Assembly (NCBI GenBank): GCA_020081605.1
Contig: JAHREC010000013.1
Span: 434,001-498,000, forward strand
Length of the DNA: 64,000 nucleotides
Reading direction: 5' to 3'
Source: Albifimbria verrucaria
Lineage: Eukaryota > Ascomycota > Sordariomycetes > Hypocreales > Stachybotryaceae
In this document: positions 37,630-48,100 of the stretch, piece by piece
Layout: every line of letters starts with the position of its first letter
How positions within the stretch are numbered: the stretch's first letter is position 1
The notes under the pieces: generated by a model
The model's database searches: none
The model's input: only the letters and a program-made list of their open reading frames with translations
What the model was told of the DNA's origin: nothing
Made by a program: the position numbers and the translations under genes

Positions 37630-39472
37630 TTATAAATGCCAACTTGATATCTCCCTAGGAAACAATGTAATCTCTGTCACCATCCGTGGACGGTTTTGCA
37701 TGTATCGCTCCACAAGCTCAGGCTCGCTTGTTCGCCTCAGCCAGGGATCACTATCCTGCCGGACTGGAACTGTTCCCGCCTCATCCATACGGAGTTCCAA
37801 CTTGCTGAAACGTTGGAATATGCGCACTAGCGTATAGGCCATTTCCACCATTACCAGTTGTTGGCCAAGGCAGAAACGAGGGCCACCATGGAAGGGCAAG
37901 AAACCCCATGGCTTGGGAACCAATCATCCCACCTGTGCGGATACCATTCTTCAGCTGGGGCAAAGTTCTCGGGAAGGGAGAATATGCCTCTGGGTTGATA
38001 TCTGTCGGTACCAAGTTAGCTCAAGTATGACCAGGCGCCCAAAATAGTAAACATGTTTATACTGACGTAATAGGTGGTTAGAATAGACAATGCCCGTTCC
38101 CTTGAGCACAACAATAGGATCATTCCCATCTGGGCCTCCTCCTCGAGGCAGAGTCGTATCCTTAAGGCAAGCGCGAGTATTCAGAGGTACAGGAGGATAG
38201 AGACGGAGTGTTTCGTTGATAACATTGGACAGTATCTTCATGTCCTTCAACGTTTCGTATCCAGGCTCAGCCTCGAGTCCGATTGTACTGATTATTGCGT
38301 TGCGTATGTCTTTAACAATTTCTGGATGACGCGCTAGTTCGTAGAACATCCAAGTAAATGCCATTGCTGTGTTGTCTCGTCCAGCAAACAACGCTGTAAG
38401 GAGTTCATCGCGCAGAAAACGTCGATCGAGGGAAACCTCAGCAGACGCGCGGAGCATATTGAAACCAGCGTCCTTTTACGAGGTTTCTCCCCAGCATCTT
38501 CAGCCATGATCTGATTAACTGTCTCCGTGATGATAGGATCCATGAAGTTTTCGATGTAGTCGAGGTCAGCCTGGTATTTGCTTCTTGGCACGAGGAACTT
38601 GAATGGTTTCGACCGTTCCCTTTGTATCTTCAAATGCCTAAGACGTTCGAAGCTATCGGCAAATTTGTTTAGAGGCCGTTTGAGTGTGTCGAGACCAACA
38701 CCTAATGTAAAATCGGCGGAAACATCTAAAGTGAACCTGAGAAAGAGGTCCTTTGCCTCTACCGTCCCTCCGTCCTTGTCTAGTAATGGTAGGAGGTTCT
38801 GAACGTGGCGTTCGAAGCACTCCAAGTCGCTGATCCGCTCCCGATAGAAAACTGGTCTAAGTCGTGTTCGCGCATCGTGCCACTCTTGGCCATCGGAGTT
38901 GAATATGCCTAGAGCGTGGGTGTTTGTTAGTTAAAATAGTTCACAATGAGACGAGACTTTTGAAATGAGCTGAACATACTGCGCCCAAGCATGTCAACCC
39001 AATCCTCTCTGAACTTTTTCCCTTTGCCAAAATCATCAAACTGCGTTGCTAGAATTGCTTTGATATTTTCTTGATCGGCTGTCATTATGATGCGCTGGCC
39101 AGCGACCGTAGTCTCGACAGTGTACGGGCTCTTATGGTTCTTGCATAAACGCATGAAGGTATCGTTCCAGAACTTGAGGGTCTCATCGTTGCTCACGGCA
39201 TTTCGAAAATCGACGAGAAAAGACAGACCTTCGCAGCTGTTGAGTATCTGATCTAAAATGCTAATATTTCCAGGATCGCCACGAGATGTACGTACCGAAT
39301 GGGAGTCGTCCCCATACTGGGTTGCCCGAGCTCCATATTGTTTGATCCTGGCTTCCTGACGAAGACGAAGAATGTAACGCCATATGCTCCATCCAAATAT
39401 TACACCAGCCGCAACTAGATAAAGCACTACGGACGGCGAGCGAGTAATGATTTTGACAACATCGGAGATCAT
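37630..39472 (-). CDS. Cytochrome P450, CYP52-like (alkane/fatty-acid hydroxylase type)
   Basis: Haem monooxygenase with N-terminal anchor (VVLYLVAAGVIFGWSIWRYI), then ILATQFDDFGKGKKFREDW, GQEWHDARTRLRPVF, an AGRDNTAMAFTWMFYEL I-helix, ExxR as NETLRLYPPVP, and haem loop PFHGGPRFCLGQQ. DFGKG, RLRPVF and FHGGPR(x)CLGQ are the CYP52 signature; that family omega-hydroxylates alkyl chains. Introns at about 38909-38975 and 37998-38066, with another possible near 39235-39295. Frame breaks: one base at 38459-38460 (restores VSNMLRASAEVSLDRR) and one or two near 37920 (restores the run into VPKPWGFLPFHGG). About 530 residues. In the cluster it could oxidise the alkyl tail of the PKS product (inference). 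Confidence 0.87.
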
Positions 39473-39750
39473 TATGGGAGTCGTGTTCGAGAGAAGCGTA
39501 AATTGTAATACTCAGTCATGACAGAAGCCCCCAAAGACCAAGCTGTGGCCATATAGCTAGGCAACAGGGACTCCCTAAGGGTCTCGAACCGAGGCGAGGC
39601 CTTGGGAAGCTCAGCAACGAATTAGAATGCGATTGCCCCTGTTCTTCCCGTATTATTCGTGGATCCAGTGCTTGCACTAAAACATCGTTTACCCTGCCGA
39701 GGCGGGGCCGCCTTTGTGCATGTCAGCCAGGATTAAGGAATGCCGAAGCT

Positions 39751-39770
39751 AGTCGGTGTTAGTCGGTGCC
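39751..39770 (+). promoter_or_regulatory. Paired TCGGTG element upstream of the CYP52-like P450
   Basis: AGTCGGTGTTAGTCGGTGCC: two TCGGTG half-sites, 10 bp apart (39753 and 39763), 281 bp upstream of the P450 start at 39472. Sixteen of seventeen core bases match the element at 36453. Confidence 0.6.
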
Positions 39771-39789
39771 AGCCTTTTATTCGTGAACG

Positions 39790-40909
39790 AAGACACGAAC
39801 GAGTCAGACAAGTTTATCCTATTGCCTTGGACTGGTTGCTTTGCAATCTTCCCTGATAACTCCTGCATGGCCAAGGGTGATGTTTAGGCATGTGCTGCTG
39901 GGATCTGAGGACATATGAGCGCGTTTATCCTTCATCTACAGGGAAGAAATTGTACTAATTATGTCATCAGGAAGTACAGAGTAAGAATCATCTTTCATAT
40001 GTCCATTTACAGTCCAGGTTTAGAAGGTCATATGGTGATTTTTCTTCTTTTTACAGAGCTCTAAATCTAATGCGCACTGGTGGAATCCACAGCTCAGTAC
40101 AGACAGCATTAGATATTCGGATAGGTTATTACGACCCCTAGACTTGGCCAGTCTGACAGACATGAATTTGTAATGTGTTGGAATTTCTCTTCCATGCCTA
40201 GGCTTACAGTTACACACAATGACGTTAAGAATGCTTACGGTCCTGTAAGCTTCGTGTCAATTATGACCGACACTTCCACCAATTTTAAACCAAGTTATAG
40301 TGAGAGCTATTATGAAAAGATTAATTGTTTTGTAAATCAATGGCCGCTTCGGTCAAACTGGCCAGGCAATTAGACTCCATGTCCGAACAAACGACAATGC
40401 CGGTAGTTGGAATAAACACCGCCAGATCTAGGCGATCCTTTCATGTCGGTTCACTTCGATCGGGACTTACCTATGACGTCAAATCTGCCCGTTTATTGTT
40501 TTGCCGAGCAACTATCTGTGACGTTGTACTGTAGCAAATGATATTTATGTTCCTTCGAGAATTGCGACTTGACCTACGAGAGCCCATTGGATGCCTTATC
40601 AAACCGGTAAATGTATTGGTACTTAAGCGACCTACTGTGCCGTGGAAAAGCATGTGCTTTCGAAGGGAAAAACACTGCGACGAAAGAAGCTGGAGTTTGA
40701 ATCAGGGAAGTATTGGGAGATAGTCGCCATCAGATAGTCAAACAAGCACATGATTACGTCTATGTAGAACTGGGGGAAAAGCTGTACAACCCGACATCCT
40801 TTGATCATTGGTGTGGCCATTCCCACCGAGTCTAATATTGATGCGGCGGCCAGATAAGAGTATAGGAAATCATTGGCATGCTGCAACCACACAAACGTAA
40901 AAGGAAAGA
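39790..40909. other. Intergenic region inside the cluster
   Basis: No frame longer than about 105 codons and none with a recognisable motif. A CACCGAGTCTAAT near 40826 partly resembles the TCGGTG element on the opposite strand. Could hold a decayed gene. Confidence 0.35.
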
Positions 40910-41299
40910 TCAATTTCGACTCATCCTTTGCAACAAGCATGGCAAGCATAGCAAGCTGAAGAGAACAAAGCCGTGAATATACCCGCGGCTGTTAATCAAA
41001 CCGAGGTGGAGGGGCGCCAAGGCAACTAGTTTCTTGGTGAGGCACAATGCATGGATTCTCCGCACTACTTCGGCTTCTCTAGGAGCATTGCAAAGTGCAG
41101 CTTCTGGGCTGATAATGGTCAGACGGCCGGAATCCTTCGTGAGAGCGACTCCGCAAATATAGCCTGAAGAGTATAATGCCAAGGCGCGACTGATGCTTCA
41201 TGCACTAGGATATGCAGGAATTTTGGGTCGGAATCTGACTCAGATACAGATAGGGCGGTGACGTGTGCGTTGAACCGCTTAAGTCCCAATTGGAGCAGG
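40910..41299 (-). CDS. Unrecognised small protein gene, one frame break
   Basis: Two overlapping minus-strand frames appear to be one gene: MFIDPTLLQLGLKRFNAHVTALSVSESDSDPKFLHILVHEASVAPW, then, after one shift near 41181, ALYSSGYICGVALTKDSGRLTIISPEAALCNAPREAEVVRRIHALCLTKKLVALAPLHLGLINSRGYIHGFVLFSL. Composition and lack of stops on both sides of the shift suggest coding sequence of about 135 residues. I do not recognise the family. The 5' end could lie further upstream (41334). Location in the cluster is the only clue to function. Confidence 0.4.
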
Positions 41300-41759
41300 G
41301 TGGGATCAATGAACATGGAACATTCATACACCACACTAGAGAGTCAGGTTTGCCCAGGATTGGACGATGGGGCAAACATGGCTGCCCCAGGAGCTAGTGG
41401 AAACCAGTTGGAACACAAACCGGGCTCGGGACGGGACGATGGGGCTGCCTTCGCCGCAGTGGCAACGCACCTACGCGACATTGAGCATCTAACCTACCCA
41501 CCCATTAGACCAAGATTGGCTTTAGGTTCCATTTATAAGATCCCACTAATACGTTCGGTAACTGACCGTAAGGGAGCTACCCCACAGAATGTGCAAGCTT
41601 ACATTCTTGGATCTATACGCTGTGCCGTCTCGGCTACGCGGTCTCGGCCCCGCCACGTTTTGGGGACTGGATATATCTGTACTTTAAGACCTCAAAATAT
41701 ACTAAACAACGTATCGAAAGAAGCGAGTGCTGAGAGAGAACTTTGCTTGCGTCTGTATT

Positions 41760-43131
41760 ATGTCAACACGCAGGTCAGCAGAATCACGAAGATGGACGCC
41801 GGAAGAAGACAGATTGCTCAGTGAACAAGTCTCCAAGTATACACGCAAGTGCTCAAGATTTGAAATGAGCCACCGAGAACTATTTTGACACCATTCACTG
41901 CAGGAACTGTCAATTGGGTCGCAATCGCTCAGCTTCACCAAGGCCGGAGCAACAAGGATTGCAGGAATAGGTGGATGAAGATTAAAAACAACTGGAACCG
42001 AGGAGCTTGGACGAACGAAGAGGACAAAAGACTCCTTGATGCCATAAATACTTATGGATACAGGTCCGTGTGCTACATTCCATGCCAATATGTTCCTTTA
42101 CCTTGACGAACTCACCGATTGGTTAGTTGGACTTCCATATCTGTCGCTGTCGGCAATCGAAGCCCTGACCGTACGTCGCCCCTCCCTTCTATCCCACCCT
42201 TGAAGGAATCGTTAGCTTATCCCGCGTCCTAGAATGTGCCAAGCATTGGATGAGCTCGCTAGATCCTGGTCTAAGCCATGGTAGATGGACAGAGCAAGAG
42301 GTAAACCGATTCGTTATTGAAAGTTCATGTACAAAGCAATTAACCCGGGCATTTTTACAGGATATTGACCTGATGAGTGTCGTACATCTTCACGGACGAT
42401 CCTGGAGGCGTATTGTTGAGCAATACTTTCCCCATCGATCTACACTCGATGTTGCCAACAGGTATGTTGTTCCCGCGGATGCTCCAAGTAGGTTCTACTG
42501 GGGTCGATGAAGCCAAGAACTGAGCAGGGTTTGAGTAAACAGATACAACCACAACATCAGGAAATTAGAGCAACCCAGCGCATTGAGTCTCGACGGCCCA
42601 GAAAGTCGTGATGTGGTTGGCCCGCTAAATAAAGCTGATTACACCTATACGCATAGAGATATTTGTCAATCGCCCGCAAGTACAAGCCTTATGGTCGATG
42701 TAGAACCAGAAAATTCGGGGCTTAGCTTGATGGCGCCTCAGATGTCTCTGGATTCCTTGAATACATTTGCAAGCCCGGAAATGATGCATTGGGATGAAGA
42801 TTTCACTCCATCACAGTTCCAGCCCAAGCATCCCAACCTTAACACATTTGATCCTTCAAATTACTGGCAGAACGATCTCTGTAACAACATTACAGCTGAG
42901 ATAGATAGCCTGTCATACACGCCAGGGGCCAGTTCGATCTCATCACCGTTTAACGCAGAAGCCGGTGAGGATGGAAGCCCTACGGGAAGCTCCGAGAGTG
43001 GCAACCCAAGGCGACCGCATCGAACACAGAGAACGTCGTTCACAATGGAAAATCTGGACCCTGATACTCGAAATGAGATATTAGACTTCTTATGTAGGCG
43101 GAAAGTGTCTATAAAGATAGAGACTTCATGA
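41760..43131 (+). CDS. Three-repeat MYB transcription factor, candidate cluster regulator
   Basis: DNA-binding protein with three c-Myb-like repeats: R1 RRWTPEEDRLLSEQVSKYT...VNWVAIAQLHQGRSNKDCRNRWMK; R2 NRGAWTNEEDKRLLDAINTYGYRWTSISVAVGNRSPDQCAKHWM; R3 SHGRWTEQEVNRF...DIDLMSVVHLHGRSWRRIVEQYFPHRSTLDVANRYNHNI. The conserved tryptophans and the SNKDCRNRW and SPDQCAKHW recognition helices are clear. Introns at about 41803-41860, 42063-42124, 42171-42231, 42311-42360 and 42463-42541 are needed to assemble these repeats; the first has an imperfect phase. The C-terminal third is acidic and Ser/Pro-rich, as in activators. It ends 60 bp from the convergent type III PKS, which supports a pathway-specific role. 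Confidence 0.85.
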
Positions 43132-43191
43132 GGTCGAGGCCTTTTGGGTTATGAGAATATTAATTCGAAGGATTTCGTCTCCCAAAATCCT

Positions 43192-44549
43192 CTATTCATC
43201 GGTTTTATGTGACCTCAAAGCAATCATTTCTGTGCAAACTCCAGGGCCGAACGAGCAAGCCGCTATGTTTTCTCTCAAACCTTCCATTTTTCTTAGCCGG
43301 TCGAGAACAATGAGCACTGTTGGGCCAGATGAGTTTCCTTTATTTTCAAATACGTCAAATGATGCTCTCATTTGTCCGTTATGAAGTTTCAGATTTTCTT
43401 TCACATCATCTAAGACTGCGAGACCAGCAGGATGTACTGCCCAGTCAAGACTTATGGCTTCCAATTGTTGACCTTTTGCGGGCACTTGCCATGCATTTCT
43501 GGCGAGGAGTTTCTCCAGTAAAGGTGCGACAGCATTACTTGTAACAGTTGGGAGACTGGGACTCATGAATGAGCGGAAACCTAAGGTCAAATCAATTAAC
43601 AACTCCCAGGAAGATACAGATTAGTGAAAGGAATCCCTTAAATCTATGACTTACCTAGAGGATCCAAGAGACAGTGTTCATCTGATTGTGTTCCAGGTAA
43701 TACACCGCTTTCCCAGTCAAGTATGGAGTATGCTGCCTCCTCATCACCCTGCAGACCGCGAGTGTTACAAACCACGAAGGCGGCAGCAGCATCCGAAAAT
43801 AAAGCCATGGACGCTCTGACTTCATTGGGGTTTTCTGAGAGTATCTTCAAGTCGCACCGAATGTTGGTACTGGTCACATCACAAGCAAACCCCAAAACTC
43901 GCGCTGGACGACCTCGTAGGGTAGCGTCATTCGCAATAGTAGCTGCTGCGCGAATGGTGGCCAACCCCTGCACATCCAATCCCGCTCAAAAGCATTCTCT
44001 GAGCCTCGGGGCGGATACCTATCCGCTCATTAACAAGCAGATCATAGCCCGGGCTTCCTGCGTTTGTGCCAGTAGCTGCTACTGTGTGAGTGATCTGGGA
44101 CACCTCTCCTCCCCAATCGGCTATAGCTTTCCTACAGGCTCTAGCTGCAAGATCTACTGCTCTAGTCCGAAAAACATGGTCAAGCTCGGATATCGTCGGG
44201 GGTTCTGAGCGATTGAAAAGAGGCTCGGAACGGGGTACAATGTTCGGGCGTTCTTTGATCCCCGAGCTTCGGTTAACTTGTAGCAGTTTTTTCATACTGG
44301 ATTTGATGTGTAAGCCAAGTCCTACTTTCTTTATAAAAGGTGTATGACCAGGCAATGAGACGGATGTGGTACCTACGCAGGAGTTTCCGTGTCATGAAAT
44401 TTGGCCAAGTACTCCTCGATGTCCTCCGCTTTGTTGACGTAGGGCGGATAGTGGTGGCCTAAGCCCACCATGTAAACGCCAAGCTGGTTAGCAGTCCCTG
44501 TCTCATTTTGACCATGGTTAATAGTACCGCTAGCGGAGGATGGATGCAT
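43192..44549 (-). CDS. Type III polyketide synthase (chalcone synthase-like)
   Basis: Homodimeric ketosynthase that extends an acyl starter with malonyl-CoA and cyclises it. Start chosen at MHPSSASGTINHG (44549), ahead of GVYMVGLGHHYPPYV. The catalytic triad is visible: Cys in SGIGCAG(G)LATIRAAA (about 43970), His in LDWAVHPAGLAVL, Asn in ENKGNSSGPTVLIVL; the GPG loop is FGPGVCTEM. An intron at about 43583-43655 joins LLDPLG to FRSFMSPSLP; another N-terminal intron lies near 44330-44395. The frame breaks at 43963-43968 beside the active-site Cys: the coding strand has GGGGTT where GGGGGTTT would give GCAGGLA. About 400 residues. It is head-to-head with the HR-PKS and probably takes its acyl product as starter, giving an alkylresorcinol or pyrone. 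Confidence 0.88.
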
Positions 44550-44743
44550 GTTGTGCAACACGCAGCTCAGACCGATGCCCCTAAAGACTGCAAAGGGTAT
44601 CCCCAAAACGAACAATGGTCGGGCTCGAGTTGATAGGCCTGTGCGACTTTTCAGTTAATTGGCGAGAGAAATGAGATCCGCTATCGCAATAGCTTACTGC
44701 ATCTAGATATGAACGTTGATAATTGCTTGTCTCAGGCTTATTT

Positions 44744-44768
44744 ACACCGACTAAAGAACCGACTGCTG
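44744..44768 (-). promoter_or_regulatory. Paired TCGGTG/TCGGTT element 1 in the PKS bidirectional promoter
   Basis: Plus strand CACCGACTAAAGAACCGACT: two half-sites on the minus strand (44745-44750 and 44757-44762) with 12-bp spacing, 196 bp upstream of the type III PKS start. Confidence 0.55.
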
Positions 44769-44870
44769 CTACTGGATGCTCTCTATCATGGATCAAGATG
44801 CTGACTTGGATATGTGCCAAGAAGTTTGATCCAATTGCAAAGTGCTAAAGTGGCTTACACACTCTATTAA

Positions 44871-44894
44871 ATCGGTGCTAGATTTAGTCGGTTC
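44871..44894 (+). promoter_or_regulatory. Paired TCGGTG/TCGGTT element 2 in the PKS bidirectional promoter
   Basis: TCGGTG at 44872-44877 and TCGGTT at 44888-44893, 16 bp apart, with the same CTAG and TTAG flanks seen in the other copies. It lies 263 bp before the HR-PKS start. Confidence 0.55.
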
Positions 44895-45155
44895 CTCATC
44901 ATAACCTTAAGCTGACCGGTACGAAACTGCAGCTATAGGACTATCCAAAGACGTGGCTCAAGTGACCATCGTGTCTCGTCATCAAAATTCCATGTTGTTT
45001 ATCTTACAAGTTGACATTTTAAAGAATAATACTCATTAGTACCTGCTTTCGCTTGTGCTTGAAAACATCAAATTAGCAGCATCCTCAAGTGGCTTCTACT
45101 AAGGAGTATAGTGAGCTAGACTCACAATCGGCACAAACATTTATCATCATCCACA

Positions 45156-48100
45156 ATGGGCGCCACTACTACCAGCGGCTATGCAAATGGTCATAGCGAT
45201 AGCTATACCAATGGTCACGCCAATGGTGTTTCAGACACCAATGGCCACGCAAATGGTCTTCCAGACACCAATGGCCATGCAGATGAGGCTTCTAGAAGCC
45301 ATGATAGCGATATACCCCAAGAAGACGTTCAAGAGCCCATAGCCATCATTGGTATGGGTATGCGACTTCCAGGAGGCGTCCACAACGCCGAGGCCTTCTG
45401 GGACCTCCTAGTCAATGGGAAAGATGGACGATGCCAAGTGCCCAAAGACCGTTACAATATTGACACATGGTTTGGGCCTGGACGGGTGACACATGTAGGG
45501 ACAAAGTATGGCCACTTCTTAGAGGAACTCAACTTTGCCAATATCGACCCCAACTTCTGGTCATTCACAAAACAGGAGGCTGAGCTGTTAGATCCACAGC
45601 AAAGACTATTCCTTGAGGTCGTATATGAGGCCTTTGAGAACTCAGGAACCACACAATGGAGAGGGAAGGACGTGGGCGTCTATGTAGGCGCGTTAGGTGA
45701 TGATTGGGGCGAGATGGAGATGCAGGATGGACAAGATCTTAACCCAACGCGGACGTACGTCTATGGTGATTACATCATTGCCAACAGAGCCTCTTATGAG
45801 TTTGACCTCAAGGGTCCTAGGTATGTATGACCTTTCAAATGACTTCCCTATGTTCAAGCTCTTACATTCTCTTTAGTATGGTAGTTCGCACGGCTTGCTC
45901 ATCGTCTATGGTGGCCCTACACCTTGCATGTCAAGACATTCTCAGTGGTGATTGCTCTGACGGTGCAATTGTCGGAGGTATTAACCTCATTATAACACCA
46001 CGAACAACCGTTGCCTTAACTGAGCAAGGAGTTCTGTCGGAAGATGGCCGCTGCAAGACATTTGATGCCGATGCAGACGGCTATGCCCGTGGAGAGGGTG
46101 TTTCAGCCATCTATATCAAGAAATTATCAGATGCAATTCGAGATGGTGACCCGATAAGAGCTGTTATTAGATCTACCTGTGCTGCTGCTGATGGCAAAAC
46201 TGCTGGGTTTACATTGCCCAATCCGGAAAGTCATGAGAAATTAATGAGACGTGGACATCGACTAGCCGGCATCACCGATTATTCGAAGACGGCTATGGTG
46301 GAATGTCATGGAACAGGCACTGCTGTAAGTGAGACCATCAACTTAAGTTTTCTACTGCTAATCAAATACTCACCCGTCAGGTTGGTGACCCGCGAGAGGT
46401 AAGCGCCGTGGCCAACGTATGGGGAGAGCACGGAATCTACATCGGATCAGTACGTCAAAAACCCAAGTACCCCAAAGGAACCTCATTTCTTATACTGCCT
46501 TAGGTAAAACCGAATATTGGTCATGGTGAAGGTGCTTCTGGATTATCAAGTATCATGAAAATGGCTCTGGCGCTCGAAAACAAGACCATACCACCAAATA
46601 TCAACTTCAAGAACCCAAGCCCCAAGAGTACGCGAGTCTATTGAAATATCTCTACCAGTACTAACATTTCTCCTGCAGTTCCCTGGGAGGCCGCAAAGCT
46701 CAAGGTTCCAATCAAAGCCACACCATGGCCTTCCGATAGGCTGGAACGAGTTGCCGTAAATAGTTTTGGAATTGGAGGCGCCAATGCCCACGTATGCTAA
46801 GAAGAATCCTTCAAATTAATCTGGAGTTGATTCCCTCTGACCACAGTTTATAGGTAATTATGGAGTCTGCTGCATCTTTTGGACACGAACGGAAGCCTCA
46901 AAGCATTCCAGATGACACTAACAAAAAGCTTAAGCGTCAGCTTCTAACATTCTCTGCAAAGCATCCCAAGTCGTTGGAAGCTGCAGTGCAGAAACACGAG
47001 GAGTACATAACAACTAACCCTGATTCCCTCCACGATATGGCGTACACACTCAATACAAAACGTACGGTGCACCAACATCGTGCGTTCTGTGTTACTGATG
47101 GGTTAGATTCCTTCGATATTTCCAAGATCGCCAAGCCAGCTCTTGGAACGAAGAACGATCTTGTTTTTGTCTTTACGGGACAAGGAGCTCAATGGGCTCG
47201 AATGGGCCGCGAACTCCTTGAGAGCGAGCCCGTTTTCAAAGCCGTGGTGGACTCTCTTGACACCGCGCTTTCACAATTGGCAGATGGCCCAACATGGAAA
47301 ATGCGAGGTGATTATGAAGATTTGCCCCTCACATAAGTCATTCACTTGCTAATTACATCTACGAATAGACGAGATTCTTGCCTCCAAGCAGGCCAGCCGC
47401 TTATCGGAAGCTGAATTTTCTCAGCCCTGTTGCACAGCCATTCAAATCGCGCTGGTAGACCTACTTCGAAGCTGGGGTATCTCCCTGATGCCGTAGTTGG
47501 CCACTCCTCAGGTGAAATTGCCGCTGCATATGCTTGTGGCGGCATATCTGCTGAAGATGCAATCCGCATTGCATACTATCGAGGAAATTCTACTATTGCT
47601 CTGAAATCCAGCCACAAAGGTGGCATGGCGGCCATAGGTCTTGGACGAGAGAGCGTGGAGCAATACCTTCAACCAGGTGTTACTATCGGCTGCGAGAACT
47701 CGCCCGCCAGCGTCACCTTAACAGGCGATCTCGACGTTTTGGAGAAACTCATGGAAGACATCCGTACCGCAGATTCGTCTGTCTTGGTTAGAGCCCTTCG
47801 TGTCGAATGTGCATACCATTCTGGTAAGTGATACTCGAGAGATTCAGAGAAACAAGTCGAAGCAGACTGGGAGATTTGAAGTCAAGAAGATTCTCTAACA
47901 TTCTGCTATCTAGAACATATGAAATTCGTTGCAGATGATTATGCCGCCCGTCTTGGAACCATTAACGCAAACCAGCCACAGGTTCCCTTCTACTCTTCGG
48001 TAACGAAAGGAGTGAATAGCGATTTGTCAACCTCTTACTGGACAGATAATCTAGTATCTCCCGTCCTATTCAAAGGTGCTGTGCAGACTGCTCTTCAATC

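Noticed and set aside
39580..39590. tRNA B-box-like GGTTCGAGACC on the minus strand
   Set aside because: The T-arm does not pair around it and no acceptor or anticodon stem can be drawn; chance match.
41258..41824. Plus-strand frame of 188 codons upstream of the MYB gene
   Set aside because: Overlaps the unrecognised minus-strand gene and the MYB first exon in another frame; no domain.
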